A program made the position numbers and the translations under genes. The notes under the pieces were generated by a model. It was not told the origin of the DNA. It saw only the letters and a program-made list of their open reading frames with translations, and made no database searches. This document shows, piece after piece, positions 30,323 through 53,899 of a stretch of 64,000 bases of DNA (within the stretch, counting starts at the first letter, position 1; the number at the start of each line of letters is the position of its first letter). The stretch lies in assembly GCA_037179515.1 (NCBI GenBank), contig JAXCGZ010000114.1:1-64000 (forward strand), in the 5' to 3' direction. The DNA comes from Halocaridina rubra. Its lineage: Eukaryota; Arthropoda; Malacostraca; Decapoda; Atyidae.

Positions 30323-31139
30323 AAGGAGGCACCATGGAGCATGCTCTTTGCAGACGATATTGTTTTGGTCTCCGAGAGCCGTGAAGAATTGCAAGAGAGG
30401 TTGGAGCTATGGAGGGGTTTGCTGGAGGATTACGGACTGAAGGTGAGCAGACAGAAAACGGAGTACCTGGAGTGCAATGTGACACAAGGAGGCGACCTGT
30501 TCATGCAAGACCACAAGCTCCCAAAGGTGGACGCCTTCAAATACCTCGGCTCCTACGTAACGAAGGATGGAGACCTAGAGAGAGAGATTGATCATAGGAT
30601 CCAGGTAGCATGGAACAGCTGGAAGAGAACATCAGGGGTGCTATGTGACAAGAAAATCAGTGCTAGAGTGAAAGGAAAAGTGTACAAGTCAGTTGTGAGA
30701 CCAGCGTTGCTGTACGGTGCGGAGACGTGGCCTGTGAAAAAGGTTCAAGAAAGGAAGATAGATGTCGCAGAAATGAGAATGCTGAGGTGGATGTGTGGGG
30801 TGACGAGGGAGGACAGGATACGAAATGACCAGATCAGAGGTACAGTGAAGGTGGTGGAGGCGTCGGCGAAAGCGCAGGAGAGGAGATTACAGTGGTTCGG
30901 TCATGTGAAGAGGAGAGATGAAGACTACGTGGGTGTGAGAGTGATGGAGATGGACGTGGAGGGTAGACGTAGACGAGGAAGACCTAAACTATGGTGGAAG
31001 GACCGACTGAAGGAGGATCTTAGAGAGAGACAGCTGGAGGAGGAGCAAGTGATGGACCGGAACCAGTGGAGACGACTAGTGAAGAGATGCGACCCCATAT
31101 GAAAATGGGAACGCAAATAGAGGAAGAAGAAGAAGAAGA

Positions 31140-31140
<1 letters not shown>
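30321..31140 (+). pseudogene. RTE-like LINE 3' fragment: RT C-terminal part, 5'-truncated
   Basis: An open frame of about 260 codons runs into a stop at 31100-31102. It starts at the RT catalytic box (LFADDIVLVSESREELQERL), then VDAFKYLGSYVTKDGDLERE, YKSVVRPALLYGAETWPVKK, RMLRWMCGVTREDRIRND, and a C-terminal RRRGRPKLWWKDRLKEDL segment. This domain order (FADD, YLGS, LLYGAE.W, LRWMCGVTR.DRIRN) is typical of RTE-like LINEs. The upstream RT and endonuclease are absent: the copy is 5'-truncated exactly at (TA)n. The 3' end has a short UTR and a (GAA)n tail (31121-31140) that runs into another (TA)n. The frame itself is undamaged, suggesting a fairly young insertion. Confidence 0.85.

Positions 31141-31217
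<77 letters not shown>
31141..31217. repeat. (TA)n microsatellite
   Basis: Pure TA run between the LINE tail and a MITE. Confidence 0.97.
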
Positions 31218-31221
<4 letters not shown>

Positions 31222-32826
31222 TTGCCTCACTTATCGCGGTAGTTCGGTTCCGGGACCAGGCGCGAACCAGGAAATCCCCGAAGTAGGATCAGCCTATATG
31301 TACATAGATATTTTAATATATTTTTACGTTTACACTGTATAAACTGTCCCTGTACTGTTAACATACCACCCTTTACTTCATAGATAACAGCATGCAAGCG
31401 TAAATTTATATGAAAGTGATAGGAAAACTTACCATGAATGTGATGATGACGTGACATACATACTCATTTACAATTTTTCGTTTACGTACTGTATAAACCC
31501 TCCCTGCATTGTTAACAAAACACCCTTAACATTATAGATAACAGCAAGCAACGTAAATTTTTATGAAAGTGATAGGAAAACTTACCGTGAATGTGATGAT
31601 GACGTGACATACATACTCATTTACAATTATTTTCTCGTTTACGTACTGTATAAACCCTCCCTGCACTGTTAAAAAAACACCCTTTACATTATAAATAACA
31701 GCAAGCAACGTAAATTTTTAGGAAAGTGATAGATAAAATTACGGTGAATGAGGTGATGATGACGTGACATACATACTCATTTACAATTATTTTTCGTTTA
31801 CGTACTGTATAAACCCTCCCAGCACTGTTAAAAAAACACCCTTTACATTATAAATAACAGCAAGCAACGTAAATTTTTATGAAAGTGATAGGAAAACTTA
31901 CCGTGAATGTGATGATGATGACGTGACATACATACTCATTTACAATTATTTTTTCGTTTACGTACTGTATAAACCCTCCCTGAACTGTTAAAAAAACACC
32001 CTTTACATTATAAATAACAGCAAGCAACGTAAATTTTTATGAAAGTGATAGATAAAATTACGGTGAATGAGATGATGATGACGTGACACATACTCATTTA
32101 CAATTATTTTTTCGTTTACGTACTGTATAAACCCTCCCTGCACTGTTAAAAAAAACACCCTTTTACATTATAAATAACAGCAAGCAACGTATATTTTTAT
32201 GAAAGTGATAGATAAAGTTACGGTGAATGAGGTGATGATGACGTGACACACATACTCATTTACAATTATTTTTTCGTTTACGAACTGTATAAACCCTCCC
32301 TGAACTGTTAAAAAAACACCCTTTACATTATAAATAACAGCACGCAACGTAAATTTTTATGAAAGTGATAGATAAAATTACGGTGAATGAGGTGATGATG
32401 ACGTGACACACATACTCATTTACAATTATTTTTTTCGTTTACGAACTGTATAAACCCTCCCTGCACTGTTAAAAAAACACCCTTTACATTATAAATAACA
32501 GCAAGCAACGTAAATTTTTATGGAAGAGATAGATAAAATTACGATGAATGAGGTGATGATGACGTGACACACATACTCATTTACAATTATTTTTTCATTT
32601 ACAAACTGTATAAACCCTCCCTGCACTGTTAAAAAAACACCCTTTACATTATAAATTACAGCAAGCAACGTAAATTTACATTTCCAATAAAAAAATGAAA
32701 ATACTGAAAAATTTTTTTTTCAATATTTTAATATTTTTGCGTATACCCATAAAATAAAATAATTCATCCAAAAAAAACCGCAATAGAGTGAGAACGCGAA
32801 CTAAGAAACGCGAATAACCAGGGTAA

Positions 32827-32830
<4 letters not shown>
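31218..32830. mobile_element. Non-autonomous Tigger derivative carrying a satellite array
   Basis: The ends AGTGTTGCCTCACTTATCGCGG (left) and AGTGTTACCCTGGTTATTCGCG (right, reverse complement) form inverted repeats, with TA tracts on both sides. The left subterminal 'GTTCGGTTCCGGGACCAGGCGCGA' matches the end of the T2 transposon at 34325. The interior is a nine-unit tandem array; the right subterminal has a 'GAAAATACTGAAAAATTTT' region also seen in T2. No coding. Confidence 0.8.
31320..32690. repeat. Nine-unit tandem array, ~159-bp period
   Basis: ACTGTATAAAC recurs near 31334, 31485, 31645, 31805, 31965, 32121, 32284, 32443 and 32605. Each unit continues with CCTCCCTGCACTGTTAA, CACCCTTTACATTATAAATAACAG, CAAGCAACGTAAATTT, GAAAGTGATAG and GATGATGACGTGACA. 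The same order of blocks is present once to twice at the 3' end of the T2 transposons (34425-34600 and, inverted, 39850-39985). Confidence 0.92.

Positions 32831-32883
<53 letters not shown>
32831..32883. repeat. (TA)n microsatellite
   Basis: Pure TA run shared by the MITE and the next element. Confidence 0.95.
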
Positions 32884-32885
<2 letters not shown>

Positions 32886-34237
32886 CTCAGTTCATATTTT
32901 ACGAGTGTTTAAAATCCGCAAAATTAGAATAACGCCCCTAAAGAATAATAGTAAAGAAATATGAAATACACGAATAATGCCCATGCAAAGAAATTTGAAA
33001 AAAAGATTTCCATTTTAGTAAATAATCGACCACCTCAGAGGTACTTTTTGGATATATCTCTTGTTCTAACTGTTTGTGTTAAGGTTTGTATATCTTCAGG
33101 AAAAAAGTGCGCGATAGCGCATTAGATGATAATGAGGCGGCAAAACATTTGCAGATAGAGGTTCATTCTCCCGCATCCTCCTCCTCTCCTACCGCTTAAT
33201 GCGATTGGATATTATGGAGAGAATGGAAACAAAGCATTAAGAACAAACAGCAAAGAAACTTGTGATATAATATCATCAGGGAAATAGCGTGCGAGAGTGC
33301 ATCAGCTGATACAAAGGCGGCAAAACGTTTGCGTATAGAAGTTCACTCTCCCGCATCCTCCTCCTTTTCTACCTCTTAATGCGATCGGGTATTATGGAGA
33401 GAATGGAAAAAATGCTAAGTACAGTAAGTGGATGAGCATTAAGAACAAACAGCAAATATACTTGCGACATAATATCGTCAGGGAAATAGCGTGTGAGAGT
33501 GCATCAGATGATACAGAGGCGCCAAAATGTTTGTAGATAGAGATTCGTTCTCCCGCATCCTCCTCCTCTTCTACCGCTTAATGAGATCGGAAGTTATGGA
33601 GAGAATGTAAAAAAAGCATAAAGAACAGACAGCAAACAAACTTGCGATATAATATCGTCAGGGGAATAGTGTGCGAGAATACATCAGCTGATACGGAGGC
33701 GGAAAAATGTTTGCACATAGAAGTTTGTTTTCCCGCGTCCTCCTCCTCTTTTACTGCTTAATGCGGTTGGATATTATGGAGAAAATGGAAAAAAAGCATC
33801 AAGAACAAACAGCAAACAAACTTGCCATATGATATCATCATGGAAAAAGCATGCGAGAGCAAAAACGTTTGCAGATAGAGGTTCGTTCTCCTGCATCCTC
33901 GTGCTCACCGCCACCATGCACGTCCCAGTGTATGCCTGTTGCCCACCGCATAATAGAGTGCATTAATTTGTTTACTGTACAGTAAATCTGTATATCTTTT
34001 ATAATCTACACTATTTGTATTTTAATATAAATAATACAGGTCTTTCTGCATTGCTATATGCTTATAAAATATGTTTTACTTATCTTATATCTTTGGCATA
34101 GTGTGTCTATGTACGGTTGTGAAACGTATCTATGCCCATTATCATTGTTTCTTATGGATAATGACTTGTTACATTACGCGATATTCACATTACCCGTCAC
34201 TTCTGAAAACCTATCTTCGCGTTATTCCAAGAACTAG

Positions 34238-34240
<3 letters not shown>
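32884..34240. mobile_element. Non-autonomous element with internal tandem repeats (family R1, copy 3)
   Basis: The left end CCCTCAGTTCATATTTTACGAGTG...AGAATAACGCCCC and the right end GCGTTATTCCAAGAACTAGGTG are embedded in TA tracts. Internal CTCCCGCATCC blocks lie near 33170, 33350, 33551, 33732 and 33890. It shares the terminal block CACCGCCACCATGCACGTCCCAGTG (33907) with copy 2 (22436) and copy 1 (3853). Confidence 0.75.

Positions 34241-34312
<72 letters not shown>
34241..34312. repeat. (TA)n microsatellite
   Basis: Pure TA run between R1 copy 3 and T2 copy A. Confidence 0.97.
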
Positions 34313-40089
<5,777 letters not shown>

Positions 40090-40092
40090 TAT

Positions 40093-41180
<1,088 letters not shown>

Positions 41181-41184
41181 TTGG

Positions 41185-41349
<165 letters not shown>

Positions 41350-41437
41350 ATTACCTAATTGTGATTACCTAATTGTGTTTACGGGAAAGAGCCCAAAGCT
41401 CGTATCTTGCCGTCTCCTGATCGGTTCCATTTTAGAC

Positions 41438-44260
41438 TTAGTGATACTTATCGTACCTGTCCTTAAAACTATGGATTGAGATAGCATTAACTACCTCCTC
41501 GCTTAGCGAATTCCAATTATCAACTACTCTTACACTGAAAAAGTATTTCCTTACATCCTGCAAAGAAGTTTTCTTACGAAGCTTCAAACTATGACCTCTA
41601 GTTTTAGAGCCAGCCATATCAAAATATCAATCCCTATCCACTCTATCATAACCATGAAGGAATTTAAAGACTGTCACCATATCCCCCCTTACTCTTCTAG
41701 CTTCGAGTGATGGCAAGTCCAATTTCCTCAGCCTCTCATCATAACCGAGATTGCGTATTTCTGGCACCAGTTTCGTGGCATGTCTTTGAACTTTTTCAAG
41801 CTTAGCTATGTGCTTTTTCAAGTGCGGATTCCAAAAGGGGGCTGCATATTCGAGTTTTGGCCTCACATAGGTTACATAAATATTTCTGAACATTTCCTTG
41901 TCCATGTGCCTGAAGGCTACCCTTACATTTGATAAGAATGCATATGCTGCCCTTACTACGCCATTTATATGTATTTCTGGAGACAAATCTGCCAGTATGT
42001 TCACTCCTAGATCTCTCTCATTTTCTGTCTCTTGAAGTTGTACTCCAGCCACCGAGTAGTCAAGCTTGGGCCTTCTTGCACTTGTACCCATTCTCATTAC
42101 CTTACATTTTGAGGTATTGAATTTCATTAGCCACTTTTCTGACCACTCATGCAGATTATTTAGATCCTCCTGAAGTTCTCTACCATTGTTCTCGTTTTTT
42201 ACTTTCTTCACAATCTTTGCATCATCTGCAAACATATTCATGAATGAATTTACAGACTCTGGTAGGTCATTTACATATACAAGGAACAAAAGTGGCCCTA
42301 AAACTGAACCCTGTGGAACTCCACTACTAACTCTTCTCCATTCAGACACTGAGTGTCTTACTCTAACCCTCTGTTCCCTTCCTTCTAGGTAAGTTTTTAT
42401 CCATTCCAAGACATTTCCACCTATTCTAGCCATTGATTGCAGCTTCCTAGTAAGTATCCCATGTGGAACAGTGTCAAACGCTTTCTGGAAGTCTAGGAAA
42501 ATGCAATCTGCCCAGCCCTCTCTTTCCTGAAAGATTTGGCTTACCTCATCATAAAATTCTAATAAGTTTGTTACTGTTGATCTTCCTTCTCTGAAGCCAT
42601 GTTGCCTCACTGACAAAAAGTTGAAGGATTCCAAGTGAAGAGAGAAATGTTTCCTTAGTAGTTTCTCCATAACTTTGCAAACTATGCTGGTCAAGGAAAC
42701 TGGTCTATAGTTCAGAGCCGTATCCTTCCTTCCCTTTTTGAAGATAGGTATCACATTTGCTTGTTTCCAGCATCTTGGAATCTCCCCCGACTCCAGTGAC
42801 TCCTTAAATATGATACTTAGTGCCACTGATATTGTGTGTGCGCATTTTTTAAGCACATGAGGGGATATGTCATCAGGACCTGTAGCTTTATGAACATCTA
42901 AATCCATCAGCGCTTTGCATACCTCTGTGGCTGTAAGGTTGATGTTCTCTAATGCCGGCCCTTGAGCTTCTATCACTGCAATCTGAGGGGGTGGGGTATT
43001 TTCTACTGTAAATACTGACTGAAACTCCTTGTTCAATTCTTTGCAGATCTCTTCGTCCGTCTCAGTGATGCTTCCATCCGCTCTCTTTAGCCTTAAAACC
43101 TGTTCTTTTACCTTCAGTTTTCCTCTGATAAAGCTGTGGAAAAGCTTGGGATTTTCTTTAGCCTTCCTGGTGATGTCCCTCTCATAATCTCTCTCTGCCT
43201 CTTTCCTTTTACTTAGGTAGTCATTTCTTGCTCTTTTGTAGGTTTGCCAGGCATTTATGTTTTTTCTCCTCCTATACCTTTTCCAGCATTTGTCTCTCCA
43301 CTCCTTAGCTCTTTTACACCCATTATCGAACCATTTCTCTCTGGCATGAATTACACCTACTTTGGTGACAGGTATGCAGCAATCTACTATCCTCCCATAT
43401 TTCTCACAAAAGATGTCATACATTTCTTGTACAGATTTGTTGTAAAATAAGGTTCTCCAGTCAATAACTGCAAAAAGCTCATTCATTTTGATGTAATCTC
43501 CTTTCGGATAGTTCCTCCTCATGTCCTCAGTGCCTCTACTCTCAGGAAGAATATCTTCAATGATATACTCCATCAACAACACACAGTGGTCACTCTTTCC
43601 AATTGGTGGTTCATACTCAATATTTTCAATATCCAACACATTATCTGTGAACACTAGATCAAGTAGTGATGGCTCATCCCCACCCCTGGCTCTTGTTGGT
43701 TCCATTACATGTTGGTGTAGGAAATTCCCTTGTACGCAATCTAGGAATCTTGCCCCAAATGAGTCCTCACCACTGTGTGGGTCAAGATTTATCCAATCTA
43801 TCTCTTTATGATTAAAGTCTCCCATAATCAAAATCCTACATTTTTTCTCCCGTGCCATGTTAACAACTGAGTTTATGACTTCAATAGTACCTATATGACT
43901 TTCCTCATAAATTTCAAGCCTATTTTGGTTCCTTGGTGGGTTGTATACAACAGTTATTATAATGCTCTCTGACCCAGTATTTATGCGAGCAACAAGAAAT
44001 TCCCTGAACTCACTTTCCATAGCCAAGTTTATTTCTTCAACTTGAATCCTCTCACTTATGAGGAGTGCTATCCCTCCACCAGTCCTCTCAGATCTTTCAA
44101 CCCTTAGTATTCTGAAGCCCTTAGGAAAAACTGTGACACTGTTTATGTCCTCACTCAACTTAGTCTCTGTAATTGCTACTATATCTGCCTTACTGTTGTG
44201 AATCCTATCTTTTAATTCTACTGCCTTACCAGCTAATCCATCAGCATTTGTGTATAACAA
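41438..44260 (-). pseudogene. CR1-like ORF2 endonuclease-RT, one late nonsense codon
   Basis: The frame is open for 877 codons from 44260 (TTG) to a stop at 41625-41627; the family frame would run on to TAA at 41438. Endonuclease: LYTNADGL, AITETKLSEDI, MGDFNHKEIDW, GKSDHCVLLMEY. RT: TGPDDISPHVLKK, RPVSLTSIVCKVMEKLL, LDFQKAFDTVPHG, SSGVPQGSVLGPLLFLVYVN, MFADDAKIVKKVKNENNGRE. C-terminal domain: RDLGVNILADLSPEIHINGV, then FLHGYDRVDRD. There the next codon is TGA where other copies have CGA, a CpG-to-TpG type change that removes about 60 C-terminal residues. All visible catalytic motifs are intact. As in the other copy, no ATG exists near the endonuclease start; the frame is open upstream into ORF1. 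Confidence 0.9.
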
Positions 44261-44262
44261 TT

Positions 44263-44889
44263 TTAATGAGGCCCCATCCCCTGATCTACTGTCATTATCT
44301 TCTTTATCTCCCCTTTGTCTGGAAGTATTCTGTAACGAAAATTTTTCTTCTCTTCTTCATTTCTTTCATCATTTAACCTTCTTGCCTCTTGCAACAAGTT
44401 TTTGATCTTTCCCATCTCTTCCTGTGTTCTGTATCGTTTAATGAACACTTCTTTGCATTCTTGAAGGTCTTTTAGACTTTTTTTTCTCAACAATATTTCC
44501 CTACATGTTTCCCCTCTCTCAAAGGTTACCTTTGTTGGTCTCGGCTTTCCTTCCCTCGAATATTTACCTAGTTGGTGTATGTTTACAATATCCTCAGGAC
44601 CACATACTACTCCAAGCTTTCTTATCAGGTCTACAACGCTAGCTTTATTTTCTTCAAGTCTCCCCTGCCATGTTGGCTCCTGGGATTCACTTATGCCTGA
44701 GATTACCACTGTCTTCTCCTTATCAAGTGCCTGTCTGATGAGTGGGTTTGCCCTTTCCATCACAACGTCTTTCATTTTTTGGATTACTGTCTCTTTATAG
44801 TCAACTGTTTGTATGTTTTCCAGTGCCACCACCTTTACAGCCTCTTTTACTGCCACATTCCCCTTTAGTGCATCAGCAAAGGACGTTTT

Positions 44890-44892
<3 letters not shown>
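44263..44892 (-). pseudogene. CR1-like ORF1, 5'-truncated
   Basis: 209 codons matching the C-terminal part of the ORF1 at 9475-10554: KTVVISGISESQEPTWQGRL, RPTKVTFERGETCREILLRK, and a TAA stop at 44263. The coiled coil is missing because the copy starts at an internal Met codon next to (TG)n. The candidate slippery heptamer lies at 44338-44344 in the same phase as in the other copy. Confidence 0.88.

Positions 44893-44968
<76 letters not shown>
44893..44968. repeat. (TG)n at LINE-LINE junction, ~76 bp
   Basis: Pure TG run between a truncated CR1 5' end and the 3' tail of the next copy. Confidence 0.97.
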
Positions 44969-44970
<2 letters not shown>

Positions 44971-45780
44971 TTACCTAATTGCACTTACCTAATTGTGTTT
45001 ACGGGAAAGAGCCCAAAGCTCGTATCTTCCCGTCTCCTGATTGGTTCCATTTTATACTTAGTGATACTTATCATACCTGTCCTTAAAACTATGGATTGAG
45101 ATAGCATTAACTACCTCCTCGCTTTGCGAATTCCAATTATCAACTACTCTTACACTGAAAAAGTATTTCCTTACATCCTGCAAAGAAGTTTTCTTACGAA
45201 GCTTCAAATTATGACCTCTAGTTCTAGAGCCAGCCATATCAAAATATCGATCCCTATCCACTCTATCATAACCATGAAGGAATTTAAATACTGTCACTAT
45301 ATCCCCCCTCAATCTTCTAGCTTCGAGTGATGGTAATTCAAATAACTGAGATTGCGCATTTCTGGCACCAGTTTCGTGGCATGTCTTTGAATTTTTCAAG
45401 CTTAGCTATGTGCTTTTTCAAGTGTGGATTCCAAAAGGGGGCTGCATATTCGAGTTTTGGCCTCATATAGGTTACATAAATATTTCTGAACATCTCCTTG
45501 TCCATGTGCCTGAAGTCTACCCTTACATTTGATAAGAATGCATATGCTGCCCTTACTATGCCATTTATATGTGTTTCTGGAGACAAATTGGCCAGTATAT
45601 TTACTCCTATATCTCTCTCATCCTCTGTCTCTTGAAGTTGTACTCCAGCCACCGAGTAGTCAAGCTTGGGCCTTTTTGCACTTGTATCCATTCTCATTAC
45701 CTTACATTTTGAGTTTCATTAGCCACTTCCCTGACCACTCATGCAGACTGTTTAGATCTTCCTGAAGTTCTCTACTATTG
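44969..45780 (-). mobile_element. CR1-like LINE copy, ~810-bp 3' fragment
   Basis: Encodes, in two broken frames, the ORF2 C-terminal domain (45697-45338: MRMDTSAKRPKLDYSVAGVQ; 45399-45058: RTRGHNLKLRKKTSLQDVRK to YDKYH). The 3' tail is TTACCTAATTGCACTTACCTAATTGTG. The 5' end at about 45780 meets TGTGTGTGGGG. Confidence 0.85.
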
Positions 45781-45781
45781 T

Positions 45782-45904
45782 GTGTGTGGGGGGGGGGCTC
45801 CAACTTAAGACATTGCCACTTTATGACGACCCACACCTTACAACGGTGACTGGTAGCAAATATTTAATTGATATTTGGGGAACAAAATAGAACCTGGCTC
45901 TATC
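45782..45904. other. Short unidentified insert, possibly MITE remnant
   Basis: GGGGGGGCTCCAACTTAAGACATTGCC...ACAACGGTGAC, then unique sequence. The start resembles ends of Tigger-type MITEs (CTCCAACTTA), but no matching right end was found. Confidence 0.3.
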
Positions 45905-46165
45905 ACTGAGACACCGTGGGGGTTGGATATATTCTGCTGTAAATATTGACTGAAACTCCTTGTTTAGTTCTTCTCAGATCTTTTCATCCGTCTCAGTGAT
46001 GCTTCCATCTGCTCTATTTAATTTTAAAACCTGTTCTTTAAACTTCACTTTTCCTCTGATGAAGATGTGAAAAAGTAGGGATTTTCTTTAGTCTTCCTGG
46101 TGATATTCCTTTCATAATCTCTCTCCCCCTGCTCTCTTTTACGTAGATAATTTTTTTTCCTCTTT
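45905..46165 (-). mobile_element. CR1-like LINE internal fragment
   Basis: Matches the linker before RT (plus-strand CTGTAAATATTGACTGAAACTCCTTG, GATGCTTCCATCTGCTCTATTTA). Both ends truncated; frames broken. Confidence 0.75.
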
Positions 46166-46257
46166 TATGTGTGTGAGTGTGTGTGTGCTTGCACTATTGT
46201 ACTGTGCAATACTGTACAATACTGTGTTACTTACAGTATTAAATTCATTACTATTGT

Positions 46258-46394
<137 letters not shown>

Positions 46395-46403
46395 GTACGA
46401 TTT

Positions 46404-46512
46404 GTGTAATTACCTAACTGTACTTGCGGAAAAGAGCCCAATGCTCGTAACTCCCGTCTCCGGCTCTGTTCCATTTTCAGACTTAATGACACTTATCATG
46501 GTTGTCTCTGAA

Positions 46513-46513
<1 letters not shown>
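46404..46513 (-). mobile_element. CR1-like LINE, ~110-bp 3'-end fragment
   Basis: GTGTAATTACCTAACTGTACTTGCGGAAAAGAGCCCAATGCTCG to ACACTTATCATGG. It ends at (TG)n, the tail side of the next copy. Confidence 0.75.

Positions 46514-46554
<41 letters not shown>
46514..46554. repeat. (TG)n at LINE-LINE junction
   Basis: TG run followed by TAATTACCTAATTGTGC, the tail of the next CR1 copy. Confidence 0.95.
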
Positions 46555-46559
<5 letters not shown>

Positions 46560-47545
46560 TACCTAATTGTGCTTACGGGAAAGAGTCCCATGCTCATAAC
46601 TCCTCTTCTACTGGTTGATTCCATTGTTTGTACTCAGTGATACTCATCATATTTGTCCTTAAAACTATGAATTGAGTTAGCAAGAACTACCTCCTGGCTT
46701 ATTGAATTCCAATCATCAACTACTCTTACAATAAAAAGTACTTCCTTACATCCTGCAAAGATATTTTCTTACGAAGCTTCAAACTATGACCTCTAGTTCT
46801 AGAGCCAGCCATTTCAAAGTATTGATCCCTATCTGCTCTCTCAAAACCATGAAGAAATCTAAAAACCATTACGATATCCCACCGCATTCTTCTAGATTGG
46901 AGTTATGGTAAGTCTAATTCCTTCAGCCTCTTCTCATATTTGAGATTGCGTATATCTGGTACCAGTTTTGTGGCATGTCTCTGAACTTTTTCCAGCTTAT
47001 TTATATGCATTTTCAAGTGCTGTTTCCAAAAGAAGGCTGCATTTTCAAGCTTTGACCTCACATGAGTTACATAAATATTCTAAATATTTCCTTGTACATG
47101 TGTCTGAAGGTTGCCCTCACATTTGCTAAGAATGAATACGCAGTCCTTACTATCCCATTAATATGCATTTCCGGAGACAAATCAGCCAATATGCTTACTC
47201 CTAAATCTCTCTCATTCTCTGTTTCTTGACATTCTGAACCTGCTATTGAGTATCCAAGCTTGAGCCTTTTTGCACCTGTAACGATTTTCATTACCTTACA
47301 TTTTGAAGGACTGAATTTCATTACCACTTCTGTGACCATTCATGAAGACTATTTTGGTCTTTTTGAAGTTCTCTACCATTGTTCTCGTCTCTCACTTTCT
47401 TCACAATCTTTACATCATTTGCAAATATATTCAAGAATGAATATACAGACTCCGGAAGGTCATTCACGTATACAAAGAACAAAAGTAGCCTTAACTCTGA
47501 ACCCTGTGGAACCCCACTGCTAACACTTCTTCATGCAGCTTAGCC
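46555..47545 (-). mobile_element. Diverged CR1-like LINE, ~990-bp 3' fragment
   Basis: The ORF2 C-terminal domain in broken frames (47339-47067: MKFSPSKCKVMKIVTGAKRL, RDLGVSILADLSPEMHINGI). A FADD-region remnant lies near 47420. More diverged than the 41-45 kb copies, i.e. older. Confidence 0.8.
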
Positions 47546-48166
<621 letters not shown>

Positions 48167-48378
48167 TCCTCAAGTGCAGAACTATGGACCTCCCGAAGAA
48201 ATAGACGAAAATAATGGCAGAGGAGGGTGTTTGGTTTTTCAAGTGCGCACACCTAAGCTTTTTGGAGGCAGTCATGTCCATCATGAAGCAATTCTTCCTT
48301 TGAAATATGTACCAAAGAGTGAAAAGGATAAACCCTCCCCAATACATCTGCCTCTCACACGACCCTGGAGTTTTACTA
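48167..48378 (+). CDS. Exon D of Munc13-4/BAIAP3-like gene (second half of C2 domain)
   Basis: The acceptor is TCTTTGCAG and the donor ACTA|GTAAGT. The first base completes the Phe codon split from exon C; the 212-nt exon ends one base into a codon. It encodes PQVQNYGPPEEIDENNGRGG, then CLVFQVRTPKLFGGSHVHHE and AILPLKYVPKSEKDK. 'GGCLVFQVR...LFGGSHVHHEAILPLKYVP' occupies the place of C2 strands 6-8 ('GxLxFTVxDxDxLGxDDFxGEAxLPLxxVP' in calcium-binding members). The loop-3 Asp residues are replaced by Thr/Pro/Lys, and the following DD by Ser-His. The domain should therefore bind partners or membrane without calcium (inference). It is separated from exon C by about 19.9 kb of transposon-filled intron. 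Confidence 0.8.
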
Positions 48379-48880
48379 GTAAGTAATTACTTATATTAAT
48401 CAGTTTATATTTGCATATACAGTACAATTACTTAAGATTATTGGTTATTTGATATTAATTGCCCATCATAAATATATATTTCTTAATCTTGATATGCAGA
48501 ACTATTTCTAGTTCAGCTCTGCATCAGTCAGTATGTCACTATATATTATGATGAATTTCTAATTAATAGGAGACTGTTACTGCAATCTTCATATTGGCAT
48601 TAAGTGGCAAAAATACTGCTAGTAATATCTAATGATAATTTGGACTTGGCTTTCATTTCTCTTTTCAACTTGACAGTCATATATATTTAAATTACAAAGG
48701 CATTTATAGGATAACCACTATCATTGTGACAAATTGGTAATATCACCTCTGTTCCAAGTAATGAATTCTAATGGACAGGAATGAGACTGGACGCTATAGC
48801 TGTTACAGAGTGCACATTCTTAATTGGTACTAATATTATAGTTCTCAGACATCTTATGTATAATTTTTTTGCCATTATAG
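48379..48880. other. Intron D-E
   Basis: Unique AT-rich sequence of about 500 bp; nothing recognised. Confidence 0.7.
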
Positions 48881-49098
48881 ATTACTTGCCTCTGGAGACT
48901 TTAAAAACACGTTTGCAAGACAAGACAGCAACAGACTTTTTGAGGGCTTTACATGCCCGATGGGAAGGAAGTGATGAATCTTCTCATGAAAAGGACACTT
49001 TTAAAGCTCATTCCAGTTTTATAAGAGCAAGTTCATTTAGATTCAGTAGCAGAAATGCAAGAAGTACTAAGAAAGTAACTGCCAAGATTCATCCATGA
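48881..49098 (+). CDS. Exon E, terminal coding exon of Munc13-4/BAIAP3-like gene
   Basis: The acceptor GCCATTATAG is followed by AT, which completes an Asn codon split from exon D. The exon encodes YLPLETLKTRLQDKTATDFL and RALHARWEGSDESSHEKDTF, then a basic Ser/Arg/Lys tail ending TAKIHP with TGA at 49096-49098. After the C2 domain, Munc13-4-type proteins end in a short tail, so a terminal exon of this kind is expected. The last ~35 residues are rich in Ser, Arg and Lys and look disordered. Phase agreement across all five exons supports one transcript. Confidence 0.78.
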
Positions 49099-51476
<2,378 letters not shown>

Positions 51477-52000
51477 TTTTTTAATAGTGTGCACTGTATA
51501 TTTACTTACATGATGTACTCTCACCTTTTCCTCTAACTTTCACCTCTGACCCATCGAGTAAATTTTTTGGGGGGTCTTCTTCATATTACCATCAGTCAAA
51601 ATGTATACTTCAAATTTATTAAAAGAAGCAGAAAAAAAAAATAAAGAGGTCAGTTGACATACTCGTTTTCACCTTAATTCGTGGGTCTTGAGACAAAGTA
51701 TTGCTGCGAGGCGAATTATGAGTCTATATTCTGTTGACAGAAGTTCATATCAGCAGAGTATATTTCTTTATTAATTTGCAAGTACCTTACCCTTTTTCTA
51801 GAGGTGCATTTAATTATAATTTTTTACTTATTTTGTTTTAGCGATTTTAATATATCGTGATTGCTTTTATTTAAATACCACTTCTAAATTCCACATGTGC
51901 TCTAATAGCTGAGGTTGTGCCCTTGGTACTTTTATTTAAGTAAGACCAATAAGGTTTGTTTATCCATTAGCACTGCATCAGTTCCTAAAACATGTTAGAG

Positions 52001-53586
<1,586 letters not shown>

Positions 53587-53899
53587 TTTTTACATGAATT
53601 TATCACCATCTTATCAATATCTACATTTATTTTGTTATTTTACACTCTCTAATTATTTTTAGGTGACTTTTCCTTTAAGGGATTTTAGTATTTTGTTGTT
53701 GTTGTTGCTCAGCCACCTCCTTTATAAGGGGGTCTAACTAATGTTAGTCGAATTTTATTATTTCTTATCATTATCAACATGCAGTCGGAAACAAGTTGTA
53801 AACATTGACCTAAACATTGCAGTCGACATCTACAGATACCAGTAGTACCAACATATCACTTACAGCGCCATACCAGCATATCAACACATCTTAACATTG

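Noticed and set aside
31320..32690. CRISPR-like regular repeats
   Set aside because: The unit is ~159 bp with no short repeat/unique spacer structure; all of each unit is conserved, and the sequence is from an animal nuclear genome.
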